This document shows positions 25,835-34,078 of a stretch of 64,000 bases of DNA, piece after piece. Origin of the DNA: Paraeggerthella hongkongensis (lineage in GTDB: Bacteria; Actinomycetota; Coriobacteriia; Coriobacteriales; Eggerthellaceae); assembly GCF_003340345.1 (NCBI RefSeq), contig NZ_PPTQ01000002.1, positions 157,967-221,966 of the forward strand. The letters run 5' to 3'. The position numbers and the translations under genes are program-made. The notes below the pieces were generated by a model, which saw nothing but the letters and a program-made list of their open reading frames with translations, made no database searches and was not told where the DNA came from. Positions within the stretch are counted from its first letter, which is position 1; every line of letters starts with the position of its first letter.

Positions 25835-27040
25835 TTATCTTTCCCGGTTGACCGCACGCTGTGCGCGCAGCTTTCCGACAGCTGATTCCATCTGCTCGAG
25901 GGCGCGTTCGAGGGTGGCGCGCGGGCAGGCTATGTTCACGCGCTCGAACTGCCCCGAACATGGTCCGAACATGCTGCCGGAATCAAGCCACACGCGCGCG
26001 TCGTCCACCATGAGCTTTTCAAGCCGCGCGTCGTCCAGGCCCAAGCCCGAGCAATCGAGCCATGCAAGATACGTGCCCTGCGGCTCGACCAACGCGATCT
26101 CAGGCATCCGTTCGCGCAGGAAGTCCCTTAAAAAGCTCAGGTTCTGCGCCAGGTAGTCCTTCAACTCGTCCAGCCAAGGGCCGCCGTGAGTGTAGCACGA
26201 ACGGCATGCTTCCAGCGAGAACGGACTTGCTCCGAAGTAGCCGATCCGCTCCAAAACCTTGCGATACTGCGCGCGCAGCTTCTCGTTCGGGATGACGATG
26301 TTCGCTATCTGCAGCCCGGCGATGTTGAACGTCTTGCTCGGCGCCGTGCATACTACGCAGCGTTCGGCGAACGAAGGATCCACCGTAGGGAACACGTGAT
26401 GGCGATGCCCCGGGTAGGTGAAGTCGGCGTGGATCTCGTCCGAGATGACCAGCACGTCGTGCGCGCGGCAGATGCGCCCGATCCGCTCCAGCTCGTCGTG
26501 CGTCCATACCCGGCCGACCGGGTTGTGGGGACTGCATAAAATGAACGCCTTCACTCGAGAGGACGTGATCTTCTTCTCGAAATCATCGAAGTCTATCCGG
26601 TATCGCCCCTGCTCGTAGACAAGCGGGCTGTCAACAAGCTTGCGTCCGTTCGATTCGATGAGCTGCGCGAACGGGTAGTAAACGGGCTGCTGAATCAGCA
26701 CGGCATCGCCTGGATCGGTGAACGCCTGCAGGGCGATTCCCAGCGCGAACACCACGCCGGGAGTTTGCGTGAGCCACGAGCGCTCCACGGTCCAGTCGAA
26801 ACGATCCGAGTACCAAGCTAGAACCGATTCGTAGTACGCGGCTCCTGCGAACCCGTAGCCGAACACGCCGTGGTCCACGGCTGTGTGCATATCGTCAAGC
26901 ACCTCATCGGGCAGCGCGAAGTCCATATCGGCGACCCAGAGCGGCAGCAGATCGTCGCGCCCTTTGAGTTGCGGTCCGCAATCCCATTTCTCGCTATTGG
27001 TTCCGCGTCGCTCGATCACTCGATCGAAGTCGTACGTCAT
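25835..27040 (-). CDS. malY: MalY/PatB-type PLP-dependent C-S lyase / aminotransferase
   Basis: A 401-residue fold-type I PLP enzyme of the MalY/PatB group. Landmarks are LPLWVADMDFALPDEV at the N-terminus, HNPVGRVWTHDEL, ISDEIHADFTYPGH, and the PLP lysine in APSKTFNIAGLQ. Such enzymes cleave cystathionine or cysteine to pyruvate, ammonia and thiol, and some act as aminotransferases. It starts nine bases after the menA stop. The exact substrate cannot be read from sequence. Confidence 0.87.
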   Translation of the reverse strand: MTYDFDRVIERRGTNSEKWDCGPQLKGRDDLLPLWVADMDFALPDEVLDDMHTAVDHGVFGYGFAGAAYYESVLAWYSDRFDWTVERSWLTQTPGVVFALGIALQAFTDPGDAVLIQQPVYYPFAQLIESNGRKLVDSPLVYEQGRYRIDFDDFEKKITSSRVKAFILCSPHNPVGRVWTHDELERIGRICRAHDVLVISDEIHADFTYPGHRHHVFPTVDPSFAERCVVCTAPSKTFNIAGLQIANIVIPNEKLRAQYRKVLERIGYFGASPFSLEACRSCYTHGGPWLDELKDYLAQNLSFLRDFLRERMPEIALVEPQGTYLAWLDCSGLGLDDARLEKLMVDDARVWLDSGSMFGPCSGQFERVNIACPRATLERALEQMESAVGKLRAQRAVNRER

Positions 27041-27049
27041 GGCAGCCTC

Positions 27050-28024
27050 CTACACGAGCAGGGAAAAGCCGCTTGCGAACAACGCCGCCGCGTAAAACGC
27101 GCCCAACGCGATGTTCAAGCTGCATACCTGCGCCATGGCGCCTATGCGCGACGCAGGCGCGAGCGGGTTGGCTATGAGCGCTTTCACCAGCGGATACGAC
27201 GCAAGCAACATGAACGGAACCACGATGACGCCGCTCGTGAAGAACAGGGCCACCAGCGCTACGATCGAGATCATCCAAGCCGCCACCACGCCGTGGTACA
27301 GCTTGCGCGCGCGGTCTCGTCCCAGCAGCACCGACAGAGTGCGACGTCCCGATTCGACGTCCTTTTCGATATCGCACGTGTTGTTCGTGAACATGATCAG
27401 CCCAACGCCCAGCACGGTGGGCACCGCCCACAGCAGCGCGCGCAGGTCGAACGCTCCGGTCAATGCTTGGTAGCAGGCAAGGGGAATGAGCCCGCCCATG
27501 ACGAACCCGCTGACAAGCTCGCCAATGGGCAGGTAGGAGATGGGCGTTTTCCCCGCGGAATACAAAACCACGATGATCGCGCCGACGACGCCCAGAGCCA
27601 GCGGAATCCATCCGGCCTGCCAGATAACGTAAACGCCCAGCCCGAACGCCGCAACCAGAAACCCGACGGCAAGCCCGAGCGCTGCGCGCGGATTCACGTT
27701 GTTGTACACCAGCACGGCATCGGTCGGATCCACGTTGTCGTCGGCCGAGTCCGCGCCTTTCACGTAATCGTAGTAGTCGTTGAACGTGTTGACCGAGGCT
27801 TGCATCAGCACGCAGATGACCAGCAGCACGCACGCCATCACGGCGGAAATGGCTCCCGTTGTGGCAGCGGCCGCTGCGGTTGCCACCAGTACGGGCAGAA
27901 TGGCCGCCGGCCACGTATGAGGAGCCGCCAGCTGCACCGCCATGCGCAGCGTAAACCTTCCGTATGCGCTCTTCGTTTCCGCGTCCCTTTCGTCAGCCGT
28001 CCTTGCGGGCGCTTCTGCGCTCAT
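27050..28024 (-). CDS. menA: 1,4-dihydroxy-2-naphthoate prenyltransferase (UbiA family)
   Basis: A 324-residue membrane prenyltransferase with nine helices. The two metal-diphosphate motifs are present: NTFNDYYDYVKGAD and NTCDIEKDVESGRRT. In an anaerobe with menaquinone respiration MenA is the likely assignment, since the second motif DIEKD plus GRRTL is typical of it. It overlaps the 3' end of the DUF2974 gene by 32 bases. Confidence 0.85.
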   Translation of the reverse strand: MSAEAPARTADERDAETKSAYGRFTLRMAVQLAAPHTWPAAILPVLVATAAAAATTGAISAVMACVLLVICVLMQASVNTFNDYYDYVKGADSADDNVDPTDAVLVYNNVNPRAALGLAVGFLVAAFGLGVYVIWQAGWIPLALGVVGAIIVVLYSAGKTPISYLPIGELVSGFVMGGLIPLACYQALTGAFDLRALLWAVPTVLGVGLIMFTNNTCDIEKDVESGRRTLSVLLGRDRARKLYHGVVAAWMISIVALVALFFTSGVIVVPFMLLASYPLVKALIANPLAPASRIGAMAQVCSLNIALGAFYAAALFASGFSLLV

Positions 28025-29258
28025 GCTTCGCTTCCTTCCTCGTCTTCATTGTTGCGTACGCTTCGCGACGACGCGGTAGCCACATGGGCGGCGACGACTT
28101 GAAGCGCTTGATGGCTTCTTCCTTCAGCACGCTGCCCAATCCTCCCAGCGTCTTCCAGATGAAACTCTTGGTTTCCGCGTCCAGCTTGGATCCCGATCCC
28201 AAAAGCTGCCGGGTGTTCGCGAACAGGTTTTCCTGGAACTCGGCCCAAGTGTTCGCCTCGGTCGAGGCGAACAAGTCGTAGATCGAATCGATGAACCGCT
28301 CGCGCTCGGACGCGTTCCTGCTGCGCAGCCATGCGTCGAGCGTTTCGTCGAAGAACACGGCCGATGCGTTGAGCTCGTCCTGGTACAGGAAGTCCGATCC
28401 TTCGGTCTGCCAGGTGAACGGCTCATGCTGAAACACCGAAAGCGCTGATGATCTTACCACGCGGTAGTCGGCGCGCCGTTCCAATATCATGCCGAACGCG
28501 GAAGATTCGGGGACGCTCTTGTGCAGGAGCGAGCAGAACGCCGGATCGTCGATGCGCGGGGAAGGGTTGTCCAAAAACGACGGGCCGTCGTGGTTGAACA
28601 CGCCTTCAAGGCGCGAGAACGTGCCGTCGTCTGCAACCAGAGCCGCGTACTCGGCAAGGTTTCCGCCCTTCGAGTGGCCGCCAACCAGAAGCGGGCACGC
28701 GCAGGCCGACGCCACGCCCGAAAGATAGGCCGCCGCCGTGCACTGCGACGGGATGACGTCTTTGAAGCACAGGTTGAAGTCTTCTTTCCAACCGGCGAAG
28801 CTGCCGTCCGTGCCTCGAAACGCCAGGTAAGCACGCTCTCCCTCAATGGCGGGGAAGAACAAGGTTACGGCGCTGAACTGCTTCTCAACCACCTCGGATC
28901 GTTCGTTGGCATAGAAGGATACCCGCACGTCGCGCAAACGACGGCTCGCCATTGCCACGTGCAAAAAAGCCACGGTGTCCCGTGCATCCTCCATCCAGCT
29001 GTGCGCGGTAAGGGCCTCCCAGTCCGACAAGGCCAAAACGTCGTGCAAGCGCACGCGCCGGGGGCCGCTTGCGTCGAGCAGCGCCTCCCAGGGGGCGGCG
29101 ATCGAGCCGTCCGAGCGCAAGGCGTCAGCCTGGTCGCGTCCGGCTTCTTCGTAGTTGAGGTAAGCCAGGGTCGAGAATACGAGGGAGTCCACCGGGTTGA
29201 ACGGTAATTCGGAGAAAGTCCGCTGCTCTTCTGCTATATACGATACGATATTGCGCAT
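27993..29258 (-). CDS. DUF2974 (Mbeg1-like) alpha/beta-hydrolase
   Basis: A 421-residue protein with the lipase-type nucleophile elbow GGHSKGGNLAEYAA and a preceding strand AYLAFRGTDGS, both typical of the Mbeg1-like/DUF2974 hydrolase family. The C-terminal 25 residues are very basic (RRREAYATMKTRKEAKHERRS). The start at 29258 (MRNIVSYIAEEQ) matches the family N-terminus; the frame is open further upstream to 29369, within the neighbouring thioesterase gene. Activity and substrate are unknown. It is the first gene of the set with menA and malY. Confidence 0.8.
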   Translation of the reverse strand: MRNIVSYIAEEQRTFSELPFNPVDSLVFSTLAYLNYEEAGRDQADALRSDGSIAAPWEALLDASGPRRVRLHDVLALSDWEALTAHSWMEDARDTVAFLHVAMASRRLRDVRVSFYANERSEVVEKQFSAVTLFFPAIEGERAYLAFRGTDGSFAGWKEDFNLCFKDVIPSQCTAAAYLSGVASACACPLLVGGHSKGGNLAEYAALVADDGTFSRLEGVFNHDGPSFLDNPSPRIDDPAFCSLLHKSVPESSAFGMILERRADYRVVRSSALSVFQHEPFTWQTEGSDFLYQDELNASAVFFDETLDAWLRSRNASERERFIDSIYDLFASTEANTWAEFQENLFANTRQLLGSGSKLDAETKSFIWKTLGGLGSVLKEEAIKRFKSSPPMWLPRRREAYATMKTRKEAKHERRSARKDG

Positions 29259-29299
29259 ACTCACATTGTAGCCGATTGCGAAAGGCAGGGCCGCCACCC

Positions 29300-29746
29300 A
29301 TGCGCGTCTGCACGCCAATAACCATACGCTATGCTGAAACCGACATGATGGGCATCGTCTATCATGCAAACTACCTGCTGTACTTCGAAGATGCGCGCAC
29401 CTCGTTTCTGGAGGCGATCGGATTTCCGTACGCGCGCATCGAAGAGGCAGGCTACCTTTCTCCCGTCACGCATTTCGAATGCGACTACGGCATGCCCTTG
29501 CGCTACGGGGACACGGCCATCGTGCGCACGCGCGTCGTGCTGTCGCGGCCGACGAAGACCGTGTACGCCTACGAGGTGTTCAGGGAAGGGCAGGACATGG
29601 AAACGGAGAAGCCGTGCTGCACGGGGCGCAGCACCCATTGCCTGGTCGATGCGACTACGTTCAAGCCCGTTAGCATCAAGCGCGTCATGCCCGACCTGCT
29701 TGCCTGCTACGAAGAAGTGCTCGAGCCCGAGGAGGCCGCTCGATGA
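29300..29746 (+). CDS. YbgC-type acyl-CoA thioesterase
   Basis: A 148-residue hot-dog-fold thioesterase. The active-site segment RYAETDMMGIVYHANYLLYFED, with the catalytic Asp-Met-Met-Gly, identifies the YbgC/4-hydroxybenzoyl-CoA thioesterase family. The ATG at 29300 is preferred to an upstream TTG at 29276. It overlaps the phosphatase gene by ATGA. It could release free acids from the aryl- or acyl-CoA made by the CoA ligases in this window; that link is speculative. Confidence 0.85.
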   Translation: MRVCTPITIRYAETDMMGIVYHANYLLYFEDARTSFLEAIGFPYARIEEAGYLSPVTHFECDYGMPLRYGDTAIVRTRVVLSRPTKTVYAYEVFREGQDMETEKPCCTGRSTHCLVDATTFKPVSIKRVMPDLLACYEEVLEPEEAAR

Positions 29747-30219
29747 GCGCGCCGTACCGCATCCTGTTCGTGTGCCATGGCAACATCTGTCGCTCTACCA
29801 TGGCGGAGTTCGTCATGAAGGACCTAGTTGCCAAGCGCGGTTTGGCCGATGCGTTCGTCATCGAGTCGGCGGCCACCCACGATGACGAGATAGGAAGCCC
29901 CGTGCATTCGGGAACGCGCGCCGTGCTCGCGGCGCAGGGGATCGACTGCGCTGGCAAGAGGGCGCGACGCCTCAAGCGGGCAGACGCGGGGGAGTGGGAC
30001 CTGTTCGTGGGCATGGACGAGGCGAATATGCGCGACATGCGTCGTCAACTGGGTCGGGAGGCCGAAGGCCGCTGCATTAAGCTGCTTGAATTTGCAGACA
30101 CGGATCGCGATGTGGCCGACCCGTGGTACACGGGCGACTTCGAAACCACGTACGACGACGTGCTGGCCGGTTGCACGGGCCTGTTGGCCTGGCTGAACGC
30201 CGGAGGAAAGCGAGGGTAG
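29743..30219 (+). CDS. Low-molecular-weight protein-tyrosine phosphatase
   Basis: A 158-residue phosphatase with the P-loop VCHGNICRSTMAEF near residue 10, the C-x5-R-S signature, and the general-acid segment VADPWYTGDFETTY near residue 128. The ATGA overlap couples it to the thioesterase gene. No tyrosine kinase gene is in the window. It ends at a strong terminator. Confidence 0.9.
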   Translation: MSAPYRILFVCHGNICRSTMAEFVMKDLVAKRGLADAFVIESAATHDDEIGSPVHSGTRAVLAAQGIDCAGKRARRLKRADAGEWDLFVGMDEANMRDMRRQLGREAEGRCIKLLEFADTDRDVADPWYTGDFETTYDDVLAGCTGLLAWLNAGGKRG

Positions 30220-30244
30220 CTTCGGAAGCGCTCGTCGTGCATTG

Positions 30245-30291
30245 ACGAAGGCGCCCTCCTGTCGCTTTTTTGCGCAGGAGGGCGCCTTCGT
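30245..30291 (+). terminator. Strong terminator after the phosphatase gene
   Basis: A perfect 17-bp stem (30245-30261 with 30275-30291) with a 13-base T-rich loop is followed by TTCGTT. Confidence 0.8.
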
Positions 30292-30504
30292 TTCGTTGCG
30301 AGGCGAAGTTCGGTATATTCCGTGGTGATATTGCGGTCGTGCGCACGTGCGCGAAAATTAATCGGTGAACGGTAGGTGCGATAATCCTGCATGAAATAAG
30401 AGCAACGCACCCGTTTTTTGCATGCCAGCTTTCAGCCTTCCAGATTTTGCGGCGAACGGTCGGACGGGCCCGGTAGGGCTGCGGGGAAATCTGCCGAAAA
30501 GGGA

Positions 30505-30532
30505 TTTGTGCACCTGCACAAATAGGTATAAT
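30505..30532 (+). promoter_or_regulatory. Promoter with overlapping dyad operator for the triple-RidA gene
   Basis: A perfect -10 TATAAT lies at 30527-30532. The -35 region (TTTGTG, 30505-30510, 16 bases away) is embedded in a perfect dyad TTTGTGCA-CC-TGCACAAA (30505-30522). A dimeric regulator bound here would block polymerase. The transcript would carry a leader of about 107 bases. Confidence 0.6.
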
Positions 30533-30645
30533 GCAGCCCTCCCAAAAAGACTAGGAGCGTCCTTCGGGCGGTCCGCCTCGGGAACAGGGCCCATGCGGTC
30601 CGATCGTAAGCATCGTAAGCGAGACACTCTAAAAGGAGGGTACTA

Positions 30646-31914
30646 ATGAGCGGCGATAACGTAGTACTGGCAAGGAACACGGAAGATGCCCCGGTGAGCG
30701 ATCTGTACTCGCAGACCGTGGCTTTCTCGCACTACAACAACCTTTCGGCTCAGCTGCCGATCGATCCCGCCACCGGCGAGTTGGTGCCCGGCGGCATCAC
30801 GGAGCAGGCCGTGCAGTGCTTCGAGAACATCGAGACGATCATCGACAGCATCGATCACGTCATGAACGATGTCATCCGCATCACCATCTTCGTCAAGGAC
30901 ATCCAGGACATGGACGCCGTCGACGAGGTGCAGAAGGTGTTCTTCCCGACCTACGTGCCCACCCGCACGGTCGTCGCCGTTGACGCTCTGCCCATGGACG
31001 CCCTGATCCAGGTCGAGGCCTTGATCTCCAACGGCGAAGGCACCATCCCCAACGCTCCGCAGGCCGGCGACATCCTGAAGTACACGAACAACACGCACAA
31101 CGCTCCGCTGGACGTCATGTCCACGCAGTCCGTGGCTTTCTCGCACTACAACAACATCTCCGCCCAGCTGCCCATCGACCCCAAGTCGAACCAGATCGTG
31201 GTCGGCGGCGTGCGCGAGCAGACCGCGCAGTGCCTGAAGAACATCAAGGCCGTGCTCGAGAGCATCGACGTGCCCTTCGACGACATCGTCAAGGTGAACG
31301 TGTTCCTCAAGGACCTCGCCGACACGGATGCCATGAACGAGGCGTACACGCGCTTCTTCCCGGATTCGGGCATCGCTCGCGCGGTCGCCTACATGCCGGC
31401 TCGCACGGTGGTCGAGGTTGCCGGCCTTCCCATGCATGCGCTCGTGCAGATCGAAGCCGTGGTTTCCCATGGCGACGGCACGCCCCCGCAGCTGGTCGAG
31501 GACCGTCACGGGCTCATCCTCGAGGCTAACAACACGGACGCCGCGCCGAAGTGCAAGCTCTCCACGCAGACCGTTGCCTTCTCGCACTACAACAACATCT
31601 CCGCTCAGCTGGGTATCGACCCCGCCACGGGCGCCATGGTTGCTGGCGGCGTCAAGGAGCAGGCCGAGCAGTGCTTCAAGAACATCAAGGCCATCATCGA
31701 GTGCGTCGACCACGTGATGGAGGACGCCGTCAAGGTGAACATCTTCCTGAAGAACATCGACGACCTTGATGCGGTGAACGAAGTGTACGCGACGTTCTTC
31801 CCGGGCGGCACCCCTGCTCGCCGCGTCGTGGGCGCCTCCGCTCTGCCCATGGACGCCCTGGTGCAGATCGACGCCATCTTCGGCAACGCCGAGGGCACCC
31901 CTCCGGTGGCGTAA
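30646..31914 (+). CDS. Triple-RidA protein (three fused YjgF/RidA domains)
   Basis: A 422-residue protein made of three consecutive RidA-type domains (about 1-135, 136-285, 286-422). Each starts its core with a near-identical VAFSHYNNxSAQLxIDP segment. Ordinary RidA proteins are one domain of about 130 residues forming homotrimers with active sites between subunits, so this chain could be a covalent pseudo-trimer. The Arg that binds the carboxylate is kept in all three (R107, R253, R392). The catalytic Glu is E124 and E270 but Asp 409 in domain three. Other site residues differ between domains, so the three sites are not equivalent. It probably hydrolyses reactive imines or enamines. AAAGGAGGG precedes the ATG. 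Confidence 0.88.
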   Translation: MSGDNVVLARNTEDAPVSDLYSQTVAFSHYNNLSAQLPIDPATGELVPGGITEQAVQCFENIETIIDSIDHVMNDVIRITIFVKDIQDMDAVDEVQKVFFPTYVPTRTVVAVDALPMDALIQVEALISNGEGTIPNAPQAGDILKYTNNTHNAPLDVMSTQSVAFSHYNNISAQLPIDPKSNQIVVGGVREQTAQCLKNIKAVLESIDVPFDDIVKVNVFLKDLADTDAMNEAYTRFFPDSGIARAVAYMPARTVVEVAGLPMHALVQIEAVVSHGDGTPPQLVEDRHGLILEANNTDAAPKCKLSTQTVAFSHYNNISAQLGIDPATGAMVAGGVKEQAEQCFKNIKAIIECVDHVMEDAVKVNIFLKNIDDLDAVNEVYATFFPGGTPARRVVGASALPMDALVQIDAIFGNAEGTPPVA

Positions 31915-31946
31915 GCTTCCAGCAGGAGTCGATCAACCTGATATAG

Positions 31947-32002
31947 AAGGAGCTGTTGAAGCTCCTTGGCAAGAAGGCGAGGCCGACACGGTCTCGCCTT
32001 CT
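31947..32002 (+). terminator. Two adjacent hairpins after the triple-RidA gene
   Basis: AAGGAGCT/AGCTCCTT forms an 8-bp stem (31947-31967). A second stem, AGAAGGCGAG/CTCGCCTTCT (31972-31981 with 31993-32002), is followed by CCGTTT. The second is the likelier terminator. Confidence 0.6.
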
Positions 32003-32360
32003 CCGTTTCGGAGCCGCATGCCAGGATTCTGATGCTTGATCGACGTCGGTACGGCTTAGACGGAGGTTTCGCTTGTTGGATCTCGTATGTTCAATGGGCC
32101 GCAGCGGCTGTGCGGGTCGCGCGCCGGCAGCCGTTCGCCGATTGGGCGTATTCCGAACGCCCTGCGGATCGGGTGTCCGTTTTCGCATAATCGAAAGTGT
32201 TTTACTAGGTTATATGCATGTTCTCGTTGCTCCTTCCCGGAAACGATGGCTCGCGGCGTAAACGATGCGTTTGCCGCTTATCGGAAAAGGATGGGCAAGC
32301 ATCAAGACACCGAACCTCGTTCGCTATACTGCGTGCTTTCCCCCAAGACGAGGAGGATCC
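32003..32360. other. Intergenic region before the OFA transporter
   Basis: About 358 bases. I see no convincing gene here. A 62-codon TTG-initiated frame (32073-32261) with GGAGG upstream exists but looks random in composition. A TATACT near 32322 could be the -10 of the transporter promoter. Confidence 0.3.
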
Positions 32361-33650
32361 ATGCAACGATCGAAGACTCAAAGCAGAGCGAACGTCGTCC
32401 TGATAGCAGGGGTTTTGTTCAACCTCTCCATCAGCTTGTTGTATTCGTGGAGCGTTATCAAATCGGGGCTGACCGCCGCGCCTGACGCAGGCGGGTTCGG
32501 CTGGTCGAGCGCGCAGGCGGGACTGCCGTACACCATCGCCATCGTGTTCTTCGCGCTTGGATTGCTGGGCGGCGGCATCGTGCAGGACAGGATAGGGCCT
32601 CGTAAGGTCATCACGGCGGGCGGCTTGCTGGCCGGCTTGGGCATGGTGCTTTCTTCGTTCGCGGGGCAAAGCGTGCTCGGAGTGTGCCTCACGTACGGAG
32701 TTCTTACTGGAACGGGAATCGGATTGGGCTACGGCTGCGTTACGCCGTGCGCTTTGAAGTGGTTCGATCCCTCCAAGAAGGGGCTTGTCGCAGGACTCGT
32801 CGTCGGCGGTTTCGGGCTGGCGGCGGTTTATCTTGCACCGGCTACGCAGATGTTGATCGAGGGCTTCGGCATTTCGCAGACGTTCCTGATCCTGGGCATT
32901 GTCACGATCGTCGTAAGCGTGCCCATCGCCCAGCTTATCAAGAACCCCGAAACCGACTACGTTCCCGCTTCATCCTCCGTTCGCAAAGCGGGGAAGGCAT
33001 CCGTCGAGCGGACCCCGGATCGTACGTGGCGTCAAATGGTTCGAACCAAGGAGTTCTACCTGCTGTTCGCGTTGTTCGCGCTGTCGTCTTCGGTGGGTCT
33101 CATGATCATCGGCAACCTTTCGAAGATCGCGACCATCCAGGATCCTGCGAGCGCCGCAGGCTACGCAGCCTTGCTCGTTTCTCTTCTGGCCCTGTTCAAT
33201 ACGGGCGGTCGTGTTGTGGGCGGCATCCTGTCGGACAAGATCGGGCGCATCAACACCCTTGTTCTAGTGTTCGCCATCCAGTGCCTCAACATGTGCTTGT
33301 TCGCGCTGTACGGAAACTTCGCGCTGCTGACGCTGGGGGCGCTGTTCGTTGGATTCTCGTACGGAACGCTCTTGAGCGTGTTTCCCTCGATGACGGCGGA
33401 TCTGTACGGTTTGAGGAACTACGGGACGAACTACGGCATTCTTTATCTTGCCTGGGGGCTTTCGGGCGTGCTGGCGCCGGTCATGGCCGATGTGGTGTTC
33501 GACGTCACGGGCACGTTCGATGCAGCGTATCTGATATGCGCCGCAATCCTGGCGCTGTGCATCCTGCTCGGCGTGGTCTTGAAGCGCCAGCTTAACGCTG
33601 CGAGCGGGAAAGCGGCGAATCTCGATCGCGGGGAATCGCCTGCAAGCTAG
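32361..33650 (+). CDS. OFA-family major facilitator transporter
   Basis: A 429-residue MFS protein with 12 helices, resembling the oxalate/formate antiporter (OFA) group. Typical segments are NLSISLLYSWSVIKSGL in helix 1, the loop-2/3 motif GGGIVQDRIGPRKVI, and GGRVVGGILSDKIGRIN between helices 8 and 9. The transported monocarboxylate or dicarboxylate is not deducible. The ATG at 32361 follows GAGGAGGA. It is a single-gene unit with a strong downstream hairpin. Confidence 0.85.
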   Translation: MQRSKTQSRANVVLIAGVLFNLSISLLYSWSVIKSGLTAAPDAGGFGWSSAQAGLPYTIAIVFFALGLLGGGIVQDRIGPRKVITAGGLLAGLGMVLSSFAGQSVLGVCLTYGVLTGTGIGLGYGCVTPCALKWFDPSKKGLVAGLVVGGFGLAAVYLAPATQMLIEGFGISQTFLILGIVTIVVSVPIAQLIKNPETDYVPASSSVRKAGKASVERTPDRTWRQMVRTKEFYLLFALFALSSSVGLMIIGNLSKIATIQDPASAAGYAALLVSLLALFNTGGRVVGGILSDKIGRINTLVLVFAIQCLNMCLFALYGNFALLTLGALFVGFSYGTLLSVFPSMTADLYGLRNYGTNYGILYLAWGLSGVLAPVMADVVFDVTGTFDAAYLICAAILALCILLGVVLKRQLNAASGKAANLDRGESPAS

Positions 33651-33657
33651 CTTTTGC

Positions 33658-33700
33658 TCGTTCCGGATGTCGTACGAGCGAGATGCGACATCCGGAACGA
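33658..33700 (+). terminator. Perfect 15-bp hairpin after the OFA transporter
   Basis: TCGTTCCGGATGTCG (33658-33672) pairs exactly with 33686-33700. TTCCGCTTTT follows, giving a delayed T-tract. Confidence 0.7.
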
Positions 33701-33766
33701 TTCCGCTTTTAAAACAACTCGTCGCGACTGCGGACGTCGAAGCGGATCCGTGCCCCCTGTTGGCAT

Positions 33767-33797
33767 GCTATAGCTTAGAGTTACTCTAAGCTATAGC
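33767..33797. promoter_or_regulatory. 31-bp perfect palindrome with the CTTAGAGT core
   Basis: GCTATAGCTTAGAGT and its exact complement flank a single central T. The inner 17 bases equal the core of the palindrome upstream of the merR-type gene (38368-38386). No promoter elements or adjacent start codon explain it here, so it may be an orphan operator or a hairpin. Confidence 0.5.
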
Positions 33798-33820
33798 CGA
33801 TAGTCGCTTCGGCAATGCAA

Positions 33821-33848
33821 AAAGCGGGCTGCTTTCGCAACCCGCTTT
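33821..33848 (-). terminator. Terminator for the small membrane peptide gene
   Basis: AAAGCGGG pairs with CCCGCTTT around a 12-base loop. Read on the minus strand the stem is followed by TTTTTGC, and it lies 21 bases after the stop of the 24-codon gene. Confidence 0.65.
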
Positions 33849-33868
33849 CCTTGATCGAGCTTTTTCCG

Positions 33869-33943
33869 TTATGCAAGGCGCCGAACGAGTGAAGCGCACA
33901 TTACGGCCCCCATAAAGCACAACAGGCCTATGACGTATCCCAT
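33869..33943 (-). CDS. Predicted 24-residue single-helix membrane peptide
   Basis: A short frame encoding MGYVIGLLCFMGAVMCASL and then VRRLA. It is preceded by a near-ideal AAGGAGG five bases before the ATG and followed by a minus-strand terminator with a T-tract. The hydrophobic helix with a positively charged C-terminus is typical of small bacterial membrane proteins that modulate transporters or sensors. I do not recognise a family. Support comes from signals rather than homology. Confidence 0.55.
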   Translation of the reverse strand: MGYVIGLLCFMGAVMCASLVRRLA

Positions 33944-34078
33944 TGCATCCTCCTTGCGTGCCCGCTAAAGCCCTAGGCGCAGAATACGCTTAAGGCATGG
34001 CCGTCTGCAACGTGAAACGCGTTCGGTTGCCAAGCGGTAGCCGAACCGTAGCGTGCATCGAGTGGCCTCAACTTGCGT
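33944..34078. other. Intergenic region between the peptide gene and the lipoprotein gene
   Basis: This 135-base stretch should hold the promoter of the small peptide gene on the minus strand, plus the 3' end region of the lipoprotein gene. An imperfect hairpin (CGGTTGCCAAGCGGTAGCCG, near 34024-34043) may end the lipoprotein transcript. No other feature was seen. Confidence 0.3.

Noticed and set aside
32073..32261. A 62-codon TTG-started frame with GGAGG upstream
   Set aside because: Composition is random-like, with no domain or membrane pattern, and it runs through the likely promoter of the OFA transporter.
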